DNA of 64,000 nucleotides from Microbacterium radiodurans. Its GTDB lineage: Bacteria > Actinomycetota > Actinomycetes > Actinomycetales > Microbacteriaceae. Each line of letters starts with the position of its first letter. Position 1 is the stretch's first letter. Below, in pieces: positions 18,182 to 25,674 of this stretch. The stretch lies in the NCBI RefSeq assembly GCF_008710705.1, contig NZ_VYRZ01000003.1, positions 672,758 through 736,757 of the forward strand, read 5' to 3'. The notes under the pieces were generated by a model. That model did not search any database. It was not told where the DNA came from and worked only from the letters and a program-made list of their open reading frames with translations. Made by a program: the position numbers and the translations under genes.

Positions 18182-18328
18182 ATGACCTCTGACGACAACG
18201 GTCGCACCGACCACGACGCCGACGACCACGACGCCGACGACAGCGCGGCAGCCGCCGGCTCCGAGTCGCCCGAAGAGGGCGCCGAGGCCGAGGAAGCCGC
18301 GGAGGACGCACGCACGGACACCCCGTGA
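18182..18328 (+). CDS. small acidic hypothetical protein, 48 aa
   Basis: The frame encodes a very acidic, disordered protein (MTSDDNGRTDHDADD at the start, EEGAEAEEAAEDARTDTP at the end) with no hydrophobic segment. GGAG (18171-18174) lies 7 bases upstream of this ATG, a good ribosome-binding site; an ATG at 18176 is too close. Its stop overlaps the SDR start (GTGA), which supports real translation. The function is unknown. Confidence 0.6.
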   Translation: MTSDDNGRTDHDADDHDADDSAAAAGSESPEEGAEAEEAAEDARTDTP

Positions 18329-19236
18329 CGCGGCGGCGCGGCCCCGCTCGCCTCAGCGGGCTCGCGGGGCGCACCGTCGTCATCGTCGGGGCCTCGAGCG
18401 GCATCGGGCGCGGTGTCGCGCTCCGCGCGGCGCAGTTCGGCGCCGACGTCGTCGTCTTCGGTCGCCGCGGCGAGGCGTTGCGGACGCTGACGGATCGGAT
18501 CGCGGACGCCGGTGGGCGCGCCCATGCGGTGGTCGGCGATGCCGCCCGCCCGGGCGACCTCGAACGCCTCGCCGACGAGGCCGAGGCCGCATTCGGTCCG
18601 ATCGACGTCTGGATCGGCAACGCCGGCGTCGGCTCGCTCGGGCTGTTCTGGGACGTGCCGATCGACGACCACGTCCGTGTGGTCGAGACGAACCTGATCG
18701 GCGCGATGCGGGGTGCTCACATCGCTCTGCGGAGGTTCGTCGACCGGGGCGAAGGCGTTCTCGTCAACACTGCTTCGGTCGAGAGCGTCGTGCCGCTCGC
18801 CTACCAGGCGTCGTACGCCGCGACGAAGGCGGGCCTGCTGAGCCTCACCCGCACCCTCCGGCAGGAGCTGCGACTCGCGGGGGCGAGCGGCGTCTCGGTC
18901 GGAGCCGTGCTGCCGTGGGCGGTTCGCACCCCGTTCTGGCGCCACGCCGGCATCCACACGGGGCGTGAGCTGCGGATGCCGCTCATGGACGAGCCCGAAC
19001 CCGTGGTCGACGCGATCCTGCACGTCTGCCTGTCCCCGCGCGAGCGTCAGCCGGTCGGCTGGAAGGCGCGGATCGCCCTCGTCGGCCACCGTCTCGCGCC
19101 CGGCGTCACGGCGCACGCCGCGGCGGACGTCGCTCGCGCGTGCCTGCGTCGCGGGCGCCCGACTCCCACCAGCTCGGGCGCGGTCCGGCATCCGCTCGAC
19201 GACCCGGCCACGGTCGCCGAGACACCGCGACGTTAG
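18325..19236 (+). CDS. short-chain dehydrogenase/reductase
   Basis: The 303-residue SDR has the cofactor motif VIVGASSGIGRG (residues 17-28), the NAG motif in GNAGVGS, the catalytic Ser region VNTASVES and the YAATKAG Tyr/Lys pair near residue 170. The C-terminal extension (residues 230-303) is Arg/Ala-rich. GRRGEA after strand 2 suggests NADP preference. The substrate is unknown. The GTG start overlaps the preceding small acidic gene by four bases. It ends over the convergent hypothetical gene (4-base overlap). Confidence 0.9.
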   Translation: MTRRRGPARLSGLAGRTVVIVGASSGIGRGVALRAAQFGADVVVFGRRGEALRTLTDRIADAGGRAHAVVGDAARPGDLERLADEAEAAFGPIDVWIGNAGVGSLGLFWDVPIDDHVRVVETNLIGAMRGAHIALRRFVDRGEGVLVNTASVESVVPLAYQASYAATKAGLLSLTRTLRQELRLAGASGVSVGAVLPWAVRTPFWRHAGIHTGRELRMPLMDEPEPVVDAILHVCLSPRERQPVGWKARIALVGHRLAPGVTAHAAADVARACLRRGRPTPTSSGAVRHPLDDPATVAETPRR

Positions 19237-19823
19237 CGGCGGCCGACGACGCGGCGCACGATGCGATACCCGCCCCATGCTGCGAGCAGCCAGGGGCCGG
19301 CGACCAGGATCGGATCGAGCCACGTGTGTCGGAGGTCGATGCGTCCCCGGCCGAAGCGGGAGCGCAGCGGATGCCGGCGCGACTCCGACAGCACCCCGGT
19401 CTGGGTGATCGGGTTGTCGGGCCGCATCGTCGCGAGCGACCGGGCATGCGCACCGATGGCCTCGACCCGGTCGCCGAGGATGAGCAGGAGCCAGTGCGCG
19501 GCGCGGCCCTCGCTGAAGCGGCCGTACGCGAGACGGCGGATGCGGCCGGACACGCCGTGCAGGGGCTGCGCCGTGCCGTACACGGGGGTGAGGAACGCGT
19601 GCTCGATCGAGCGTTCGCGGCGGGAATCGAGCGGCTGGCGGTCGGGAAGAGCGTCGGCGACCCCCGGATCGGGATCGTGCTCCTGCGGCCACGACGGCCG
19701 GTCGGCGGGGTCGGCGTCGGCGCCCCAGCCCGGGATGCGTGCCCGCAGCGCGGCTCGGTCGACGCGCGGGTGGTCGAGCGAGGCGATGTACGGCGTGGGG
19801 ATGTCGTCGATGGGTCCGGGCAT
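19233..19823 (-). CDS. hypothetical protein with C-terminal membrane helix, 196 aa
   Basis: The N-terminal half is polar and Pro/Asp-rich (PGPIDDIPTPYIASLDHPR). The middle has a hydrophobic stretch (AHWLLLILGDRVEAIG) and the last 30 residues contain a membrane helix, ILVAGPWLLAAWGGY, followed by basic residues. This suggests a tail-anchored or single-pass protein. I do not recognise a family. It starts 6 bases after the alcohol dehydrogenase stop and is therefore probably co-transcribed with it. Confidence 0.7.
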   Translation of the reverse strand: MPGPIDDIPTPYIASLDHPRVDRAALRARIPGWGADADPADRPSWPQEHDPDPGVADALPDRQPLDSRRERSIEHAFLTPVYGTAQPLHGVSGRIRRLAYGRFSEGRAAHWLLLILGDRVEAIGAHARSLATMRPDNPITQTGVLSESRRHPLRSRFGRGRIDLRHTWLDPILVAGPWLLAAWGGYRIVRRVVGRR

Positions 19824-19829
19824 GCGAGG

Positions 19830-20978
19830 TCAGCCTTCCGAGGGGACGACGACCGTCTTGATGCAGTCATCGAGCTTGGACGAGAACATGTGGTACCCCT
19901 CGGCGATGTGGTCGAGGGGGACGCGGTGGGTGATCAGGTCTCGCGGTGAGATGTATCCCGCGCGGATGTGCTCGAACAGGCGCGGCCACTGGCGCTTGAC
20001 GGGGGCCTGGTTCATCCGCAGCGTGAGGCCCTTGTTGAGGGCGTCGCCGAACTTCACCGCGCTGAAGAGTGGGCCGTAGGCGCCGATGACCGACACCCGC
20101 CCGCCCTTGCGGGCACCGTCGATGGCCCAGTTGAGCGCGACGGGGGAGCCGCCCTGCAGCTTCAGCTTCGCGGATGTCACGTGCTGGGTGACGTTCCCGT
20201 CCGCCTCGGCTCCGACCGCGTCGATGACGACGTCGGCCCCCAGGTGATCGGTCATCCTCTTCATCTGCACGACCACGTCGCGGTGCTCCGAGATGTTCAC
20301 CGTCTCGGCGTGCGCGAATTCGCGAGCCTTCGCGAGGCGGTAGTCGAGATGATCGATCGAGATGACGCGTCCGGCTCCCATGAGCCACGCCGACTGGGCC
20401 GCGGCGAGCCCGACCGGTCCGGCCCCGAGCACGACGACGGTCTCGCCCTCGGCGATCTCGCCGAGCTGGGCGCCGAAGTACCCCGTCGAGTAGGCGTCGG
20501 TGAGCAGAAGGGCGTCCTCATCCGACATCCAGTCCGGGATGACGGTGGGCCCGACGTCGGCGAAGGGGACGCGCACGAGTTCCGCCTGTCCGCCGTCGTA
20601 CCCGCCCGCCGTGTGCGAGTAGCCGTAGATGCCGCCGACCGCCGTGGCGTTGGCGTTGACGTTGTGGCAGTTGGAGAACAGGCCGCGGGCGCAGAAGAAG
20701 CAGCGTCCGCAGAAGATGTTGAAGGGCACCATCACGCGGTCGCCGACCTTCAGGTTCGTCACCGCCCCGCCGAGCCGCTCGACGACGCCGACGAACTCGT
20801 GACCGAAGGTGTGGCCGATCCGGGTGTCGGGCATCATCCCGTGGTAAAGGTGCAGGTCCGACCCGCAGATCGCGGCGAGCGTGACCCGCACGATCGCATC
20901 GTGGGGGTGTTCGATGCGCGGGTCGGGTTTGTTCTCGACGCGGATCTTGTACGGGCCGCGGTAGGTCATCGCCTTCAT
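19830..20978 (-). CDS. zinc-dependent alcohol dehydrogenase (glutathione-independent formaldehyde dehydrogenase-like)
   Basis: The 382-residue enzyme has the catalytic zinc ligands in CGSDLH (Cys38) and GHEFVGVV (His-Glu near 64), the structural-zinc Cys cluster CGRCFFCARGLFSNC (residues 90-104) and the NAD motif VVLGAGPVGL near residue 190. The long insert and late RMNQAPVKRQW resemble the FdhA-like subgroup of medium-chain dehydrogenases. It oxidises an alcohol or aldehyde with NAD; the substrate is unknown. It leads an operon with the downstream membrane protein and sits in a stress-type neighbourhood with Mn catalase. Confidence 0.92.
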   Translation of the reverse strand: MKAMTYRGPYKIRVENKPDPRIEHPHDAIVRVTLAAICGSDLHLYHGMMPDTRIGHTFGHEFVGVVERLGGAVTNLKVGDRVMVPFNIFCGRCFFCARGLFSNCHNVNANATAVGGIYGYSHTAGGYDGGQAELVRVPFADVGPTVIPDWMSDEDALLLTDAYSTGYFGAQLGEIAEGETVVVLGAGPVGLAAAQSAWLMGAGRVISIDHLDYRLAKAREFAHAETVNISEHRDVVVQMKRMTDHLGADVVIDAVGAEADGNVTQHVTSAKLKLQGGSPVALNWAIDGARKGGRVSVIGAYGPLFSAVKFGDALNKGLTLRMNQAPVKRQWPRLFEHIRAGYISPRDLITHRVPLDHIAEGYHMFSSKLDDCIKTVVVPSEG

Positions 20979-21003
20979 CGGAAGCCTTTCTGGTGGAGAC
21001 CTG

Positions 21004-21090
21004 GGCGCCGATGCAAGGGATCCCGATCGCCGCGCCGCCCAGCCGGATGTTCGGGCGGGGTGGCGAGAGAGATCCCTTGCATCGCGGCGC
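21004..21090. repeat. intergenic palindromic element, copy C
   Basis: GATGCAAGGGATC (21010-21022) and GATCCCTTGCATC (21071-21083) are perfect 13-base inverted repeats, extended outside by GCGCC/GGCGC. Inside them CCGCCC (21035-21040) can pair with GGGCGG (21053-21058). The same terminal sequence bounds two elements at 38971-39325. It fills the gap between the Mn catalase stop and the alcohol dehydrogenase start, so it may also act as a terminator for catalase. Confidence 0.75.
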
Positions 21091-21108
21091 AGTCGCTGGG
21101 CGTGGGGA

Positions 21109-21981
21109 TCAGAGCTTGTCGCGGATGACGCCCTCGGCCTTGTCGATGATGTTCGGCTTCGCGTCGGTGCCGTAGAAGCGGGGGTCGGGCTGCGTGGGCG
21201 GCGGCATCGGCACCGAGGTGTCGGGTCCGTCGAGGTAGGTGAACTCGCCCTTGCCGTCCGGGGTCGGCCCCGAGGCCCACGAGCCTTCGGCCGCGGCCGC
21301 GCCGTCGGAGAAGTTGATGTACTTGTACGCGTGCTCGCGCGCCTCGTTCGAGAGCGGGAAGTTCGACGGCACCGGCAGGTCCTCCACCCCTTCTTCGCGC
21401 AGCTCCTGCGCCGCGCGGATCCACTGGTTCTGGTGCATCGTGTCGCGGGCGAGGAGGAACGAGAGCATGTCGCGCACGCCCTTGTCGTCGGTCATGTTGT
21501 AGATCCGCGCCACCTGGACGCGGCCCTGCATCTCAGCGTTGGCGTTCGCGGTGAAGTCCGCGAGCAGGTTGCCGCTCGCCGTCACATACGATCCCTGCCA
21601 GGGGTTGCCGTTGGAGTCGACCGGGCGCGCGCCGGCGCCGGCGACGATCGCCGCCTGGACGTCCATGCCGCCGATGACCGCACCGAGCACGGGGTCGGAC
21701 TTGGCCGCGGCCTCGGACTGCTCGGCGGGCGCCTTCTCGAGCAGCTGGGCGATCATGATCGCCAGCATCTCGACGTGTCCGAACTCCTCCGCGCCGATGC
21801 CGTAGAGCAGGTCGCGGTACTTGCCCGGGATGTGGGCGTTCCAGGCCTGGAAGCCGTACTGCATCGCCACGGTGATCTCGCCGTACTGGCCGCCGAGCAC
21901 CTCCTGCATGCGCCGCGCGAAGATCGCGTCGGGCTTCTCGGGACGTGCGTCGAACTGCAGCTCTTGACGATGAAAGAACAT
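21109..21981 (-). CDS. manganese catalase
   Basis: The 290-residue protein is a ferritin-like four-helix protein with the dimanganese ligands of the family: FFHRQELQF at the N-terminus, GGQYGEITVAMQY (Glu), GAEEFGHVEMLA (Glu and His) and, in the second pair, LARDTMHQNQW. It disproportionates hydrogen peroxide without heme. A perfect AGGAGG site lies 4 bases upstream of the ATG. The C-terminal tail (about residues 240-290, Pro-rich PMPPPTQPDPRFYG) is typical. Neighbours are an alcohol dehydrogenase, a metallo-hydrolase and an SDR, as in many actinobacterial stress clusters. Confidence 0.95.
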   Translation of the reverse strand: MFFHRQELQFDARPEKPDAIFARRMQEVLGGQYGEITVAMQYGFQAWNAHIPGKYRDLLYGIGAEEFGHVEMLAIMIAQLLEKAPAEQSEAAAKSDPVLGAVIGGMDVQAAIVAGAGARPVDSNGNPWQGSYVTASGNLLADFTANANAEMQGRVQVARIYNMTDDKGVRDMLSFLLARDTMHQNQWIRAAQELREEGVEDLPVPSNFPLSNEAREHAYKYINFSDGAAAAEGSWASGPTPDGKGEFTYLDGPDTSVPMPPPTQPDPRFYGTDAKPNIIDKAEGVIRDKL

Positions 21982-22213
21982 GTCGCCTCCTGGGGGTCGG
22001 CCGAACGCCGAGTGCGCCGGCGCGGCGACCGTACGATCGCCCGGACCGCCCCGCCACGGGCCTTGACTCATCGTCGAGGCGGTGCGACCATCGCGCCCGC
22101 GACGACGCCGGACCCCGATCGGATGCCGCGACCGGCTCCCGGGGGCGAAGCTGTCAACCCCCGGGCGCCCACCGCTGCGTCGCCGCAGGATCGGCCGAAC
22201 GAAAGGGAGGACC
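21982..22213. promoter_or_regulatory. divergent promoter region, Mn catalase / metallo-hydrolase, with ECF-like motif
   Basis: On the plus strand CAACC (22155-22159) and CGTC (22178-22181) are 18 bases apart, an ECF-type arrangement shared with 18098 and 23031. On the minus strand a GTCAAGG-type sequence (near 22065) lies upstream of catalase but lacks a matching CGTC. No ORF of merit is present in this gap. Confidence 0.35.
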
Positions 22214-22975
22214 ATGGCCGATCACCGTCCCCGGATCACCCGCGTCGCCAACGGCGTGCTCCAGCTCGAGCGCGGCGGCGTCAACGCGTATCTCGTCGCC
22301 TCCGACGGAGCTCTCGTGCTCATCGACGCGGGACTGCCGCGCACCTGGCCGCTACTGCAGGAGGCTCTCGCATCCCTCGGTGCGCAGGCGTCCGACATCG
22401 ACGCGGTCCTCCTCACGCACGGTCACTTCGACCACGTGGGGATGTGCGACCGCCTCGTCGAGGAGTACCACCTCGTCCCGAACGTGCACGCGGGCGACGA
22501 GGAGCTCGTCCGTCATCCCTACCGATACGCGCACGAGTCCGCACGCTTCCCGTACCCCTTCCGCTATCCCGGCGCGCTGCCCATCCTCGCGCGCATGGTC
22601 GCGGGCGGTGCTCTCGGCGTGAAGGGGGTGCACGCAGCGCCGACGGTGGTCGCGGGGAGCTCGATCCCGCTCGCGGGCGGCATCCTGCCGATCGGGACGC
22701 CCGGGCACACCGACGGTCATTGCGCCTACCTGCTCGAGCGCACCGGCATCCTCTTCACCGGCGATGCGCTCGTGACCCTCGATCCGTACACCGGTCGCAC
22801 CGGACCGCGCGTCGTCGCACGCGCCGCGACCGCGCGCAGCGACGAGGCGCTCGGATCGCTGGGCGCGCTCGCCGAGACCGGAGCGCACCTCGTTCTGCCC
22901 GGCCACGGCTCGGCGTGGTCCGACGGCGGCGTCGGTACGGCCGTGACCATCGCGCACTCACGCGGCGTCGACTGA
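22214..22975 (+). CDS. MBL-fold metallo-hydrolase
   Basis: The 253-residue protein has the metallo-beta-lactamase metal motif LLTHGHFDHVG (HxHxDH, near residues 71-76), the later GTPGHTDGH His, the bridging Asp in FTGDALV and the final LPGHGSAW His. These bind two metal ions for hydrolysis or thioesterase-like reactions; the substrate is unknown. The ATG follows AAAGGGAGG. It is divergent from Mn catalase and lies in a run of stress-type genes. Confidence 0.92.
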   Translation: MADHRPRITRVANGVLQLERGGVNAYLVASDGALVLIDAGLPRTWPLLQEALASLGAQASDIDAVLLTHGHFDHVGMCDRLVEEYHLVPNVHAGDEELVRHPYRYAHESARFPYPFRYPGALPILARMVAGGALGVKGVHAAPTVVAGSSIPLAGGILPIGTPGHTDGHCAYLLERTGILFTGDALVTLDPYTGRTGPRVVARAATARSDEALGSLGALAETGAHLVLPGHGSAWSDGGVGTAVTIAHSRGVD

Positions 22976-22977
22976 CT

Positions 22978-23003
22978 CCTCTCGACCGTGCGGCGCCGAG
23001 AGG
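22978..23003 (+). terminator. hairpin after the metallo-hydrolase gene
   Basis: CCTCTCG (22978-22984) pairs with CGAGAGG (22997-23003) across a 12-base loop, starting 3 bases after the stop codon. No T-run follows, as is common in actinobacteria. Confidence 0.45.
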
Positions 23004-23030
23004 ACGTTCTCGACCGAGCGCTGCCGGTGT

Positions 23031-23056
23031 CAACCCCCGTGCGTCGCGACCGCGTT
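23031..23056 (+). promoter_or_regulatory. candidate ECF-type promoter of the SDR gene
   Basis: CAACC (23031-23035) and CGTT (23053-23056) are 17 bases apart. The upstream eight bases (TGTCAACC) are identical to those before the metallo-hydrolase gene. Confidence 0.35.
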
Positions 23057-23100
23057 CCGGGATCGAGTGGGGGGCACTGACCGACGAGAGAGGGATGACC

Positions 23101-23934
23101 ATGGAACCCCAGCAGCAGCGTGTCCCGGGATCCGACCAGGAGATGTCGCCGAAGCCCGACTTCGGTGAGGACAGCTACCGCGGCTCCGGGCGGCTCGAGG
23201 GCAAGCGCGCGCTCATCACCGGCGGCGACAGCGGCATCGGCAAGGCCGTCGCCCTCGCGTTCGCCCGCGAAGGCGCGGACGTGGCGATCAGCTACCTCGA
23301 CGAGCACGAGGATGCCGAGGAGGCCCGCCGTTTCGTCGAGGACGCGGGACGGCGAGCCGTCCTGATCCCGGGCGACCTCTCCGACCCCGCGCACTGCCGC
23401 GAGGCGGTGCGGCGCACCGTCGAGGAGCTCGGCGGCATCGACATCCTCGTCAGCAACGCCGCGTACCAGATGAACCGCGAGAGCCTCGAAGAGATCCCCG
23501 ACGAGGAATGGGACTTCACGTGGGCGACGAACGTCGACGCCTACTTCCACCTCGTCAAGGCGGCGCTTCCGCACCTGGAGCCGGGCTCGTCGATCATCGG
23601 GTCGAGCTCCGTGCAGTCCGACCAGCCGTCGCCGAACCTCCTGCCGTACGCGGCGACCAAGGCGGCGATCGCGAGCATCACGGCGTCGCTCGCGCAGATG
23701 CTGGGGGAGCGCGGCATCCGTGCCAACAGCGTCGCGCCGGGGCCCGTCTGGACCCCGCTCATCCCGGCGACGCTTCCGGCCGAGGCCGTCGAGAGCTTCG
23801 GCGAGCAGACGCCGCTCGGGCGCCCGGGCCAGCCGGCCGAGCTGGCGCCGGCCTACGTGCTGCTCGCATCCGACGACGCGTCCTACATCTCGGGGGCTCG
23901 CCTCGCCGTGACCGGAGGCAAGCCCATCCTGTGA
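23101..23934 (+). CDS. short-chain dehydrogenase/reductase, general-stress (YghA/YdaD-like) type
   Basis: The 277-residue SDR has a family-typical N-terminal extension (VPGSDQEMSPKPDFGEDSY) before the cofactor motif ALITGGDSGIGKAVAL (residues 38-53). It then shows DILVSNAAYQMN, the catalytic Ser in IIGSSSVQS and YAATKAAI (Tyr/Lys). The extension and GGDSGIG are characteristic of the stress SDR group that often accompanies Mn catalase. I prefer the ATG at 23101 because GAGGG lies 7 bases upstream; the ATG at 23095 is too close to it. Confidence 0.92.
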   Translation: MEPQQQRVPGSDQEMSPKPDFGEDSYRGSGRLEGKRALITGGDSGIGKAVALAFAREGADVAISYLDEHEDAEEARRFVEDAGRRAVLIPGDLSDPAHCREAVRRTVEELGGIDILVSNAAYQMNRESLEEIPDEEWDFTWATNVDAYFHLVKAALPHLEPGSSIIGSSSVQSDQPSPNLLPYAATKAAIASITASLAQMLGERGIRANSVAPGPVWTPLIPATLPAEAVESFGEQTPLGRPGQPAELAPAYVLLASDDASYISGARLAVTGGKPIL

Positions 23935-23954
23935 CGCCGGGTCGCCGGCCGAGG

Positions 23955-24320
23955 TCAGTGCGCGGCGTCGTAGGCGTCGAGGACCTCGGCCGGCACGCGG
24001 CCGCGCTCGGAGAGCGTGTAGCCGTTGTCGGCCGCCCACTGGCGGATGGGCGCGTAGTCGCGCTGTCCCGCCCGCTTCTGCTTGCGGCCGCCGCCCGAGG
24101 CGGACCGGCCGCCCGTGGCGTTCGACGTGCGGGCCGAGACGCGGCGCGCCGCGTCGATGTATCGCGCGAGCGAGTCGCGGAGCTGCGCGGCGTTCTCGTC
24201 GGTCAGGTCGATCTCGTAGGCGATGCCGTCGAGCGAGAACAGCACCGTCTCGCCGTCGCCGACCTCCAGGACGCTGCCGTCGAGGTCGTCCACGAGCTGA
24301 TGCACGATTTTGCGGGCCAT
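23955..24320 (-). CDS. lsr2: Lsr2 family nucleoid-associated protein
   Basis: The 121-residue protein starts MARKIVHQLVDDLDGS with the DUF3107-like N-terminal beta dimerisation region (VLFSLDGIAYEIDLTDENA), followed by a basic Gly/Arg linker (residues 70-90) and the C-terminal DNA-binding domain. That domain has the RGR AT-hook-like motif at residues 106-108 (SERGRVPAEVLDAY). Lsr2 coats AT-rich DNA and silences foreign genes. A TAAGGT hexamer ends 7 bases before the ATG, suggesting a leaderless transcript. Confidence 0.95.
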   Translation of the reverse strand: MARKIVHQLVDDLDGSVLEVGDGETVLFSLDGIAYEIDLTDENAAQLRDSLARYIDAARRVSARTSNATGGRSASGGGRKQKRAGQRDYAPIRQWAADNGYTLSERGRVPAEVLDAYDAAH

Positions 24321-24342
24321 GGCGAACACCTTAGCCGCCTGA

Positions 24343-25200
24343 TCAGGGCAGAAGACCGATTCGGCGCGCGCGAGCCACTGCGGCGTGGCGCGTCGACGCG
24401 TCGAGCTTCGCCATCGCCGCCTGGAGGTAGGACTTCACGGTCCCTTCCTTGAGATCGAGCGTCGCGGCGATCTGCGCGTTCGTCGACCCGAGCGCACAGC
24501 ACGCCAGCACGTCGAGCTCGCGCGGCGACAGCTGCGCCTCGGCGGCGGTCGCCGGCTCCGCGCCGTCGCGGGCGACGGCTGCCAGGCGCTGCTCGATCAC
24601 GGCGATGCGCCCGCGCACCTCCGGGTCGGTGACGGCGGCGGCGATCGTGCGGAGCTCGGCGAAGCTCTCTCGCAGATCCTCGCGCGCGGCGGCCGACAAC
24701 CCGGCGGCGGTCTCCGCAGTGGGCGCGAGGCTGAGGCGGCGCTGCACCTCGTCGCGGATGCGCAGCTCGGTCGCGATGGCGTCGGCGGCCTGGAAGGCGG
24801 GGCGGACGACCGCGTCGCCGACGGGCGCCTGCGACCAGGAGCCGCAATAGAGGATGCCGCGCGCCCGCCCCGCGGTCATGATCGGAACCGCGACGAGGGT
24901 CGCGATGCCCTCGCCGAGGATCGCGCGGTCGTAGTCGTGCGTGATCGAACGCGCGGTGCGGTAGTCGAGCGCGAGACGGGGTCGCTTCTCGACCATCGCC
25001 GCACCGCCGAGGCCCCGCCCGGTGCGGACGACGAGGTCGTCGATGGCGTGCGAACGTGCACCGGCGATGGCGCTCACCGTCACGGCGCCGCCGGTCTCGA
25101 GACCGCCGAACACGACCGGGAACCGGGTGGTCCGCGCCAGGTCGTCCACCGCTCGCGACACGAGCTGAGAGTCGATCTCGGATGTCGCCGGCGCCGCCAC
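24343..25200 (-). CDS. LuxR-type regulator with GAF-like sensor
   Basis: The 285-residue protein has a GAF-like domain in residues 10-150 (VVRTGRGLGGAAMVEKRP, then LVAVPIMTAGRARGILY). A central helix follows, then a LuxR helix-turn-helix at about 225-280 (LSPRELDVLACCALGSTN, then LKEGTVKSYLQAAMAKLD). This layout is common for regulators divergent from DUF485/acetate-symporter operons in actinobacteria, so it probably controls the operon at 25324. The GTG start is preceded by an AGTAGGTA stretch that could be a -10. Confidence 0.9.
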   Translation of the reverse strand: MAAPATSEIDSQLVSRAVDDLARTTRFPVVFGGLETGGAVTVSAIAGARSHAIDDLVVRTGRGLGGAAMVEKRPRLALDYRTARSITHDYDRAILGEGIATLVAVPIMTAGRARGILYCGSWSQAPVGDAVVRPAFQAADAIATELRIRDEVQRRLSLAPTAETAAGLSAAAREDLRESFAELRTIAAAVTDPEVRGRIAVIEQRLAAVARDGAEPATAAEAQLSPRELDVLACCALGSTNAQIAATLDLKEGTVKSYLQAAMAKLDASTRHAAVARARRIGLLP

Positions 25201-25323
25201 GCACTACCTACTTCCGGGGGTGACGGCCTCGTCGCCGCCTTTCGTAGCGTCGACCCTACCACCGCGATCCGTCGAGGCGGACGGTCGCCGGCTCCCACGT
25301 TCACCCGGAGGCAAGGAGGCCCC
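25201..25323. promoter_or_regulatory. divergent promoter region, LuxR regulator / acetate uptake operon
   Basis: The 123-base gap has a plus-strand AAGGAGG ribosome-binding site before 25324. TAGCGT (25245-25250) is a candidate -10 element for the symporter operon. I see no strong inverted repeat. Confidence 0.3.
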
Positions 25324-25674
25324 ATGAACGCATCCCGCACCGATCAACCGCCCCCCGGAAGGATCGATTATCCCGCCGTCGAGCAGTCGGCGCCGTTCCG
25401 CGAGCTCAAGCGCAAGCACCGCAGCTTCGTGTGGCCGCTCACGGTCGTGTTCCTGCTCTGGTACTTCGTCTACGTGCTGCTGTCGTCCTTCGCCGCTGAC
25501 TTCATGGCCCAGCGCGTGTGGGGCGACGTCACGGTGGGTCTGATCCTCGGGCTCGGCCAGTTCGTCAGCACCTTCGCGATCACGATGGGCTACGTCTGGT
25601 ACGCCAACCACAAGCTCGACCCGATCTCGGCGTCGATCCGCGAGGACCTCGAGCGGACGGAGGCCGCCTCGTGA
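25324..25674 (+). CDS. DUF485 domain membrane protein
   Basis: The 116-residue protein has the DUF485 pattern: FRELKRKHRSFVWPLTVVF, a first membrane helix (residues 37-57) and a second (WGDVTVGLILGLGQFVSTF, residues 69-92), then WYANHKLDPISASIRE. It is the usual partner encoded just upstream of ActP-type symporters, here with a GTGA overlap. Its exact role in the transporter is unknown. AAGGAGG lies 5 bases before the ATG. Confidence 0.93.
   Translation: MNASRTDQPPPGRIDYPAVEQSAPFRELKRKHRSFVWPLTVVFLLWYFVYVLLSSFAADFMAQRVWGDVTVGLILGLGQFVSTFAITMGYVWYANHKLDPISASIREDLERTEAAS

Noticed and set aside
16258..19692. An 1144-codon minus-strand frame covering the RNA helicase and SDR
   Set aside because: It lies opposite two well-supported genes and has no recognisable domain. 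Long stop-free antisense frames are expected at this GC content.
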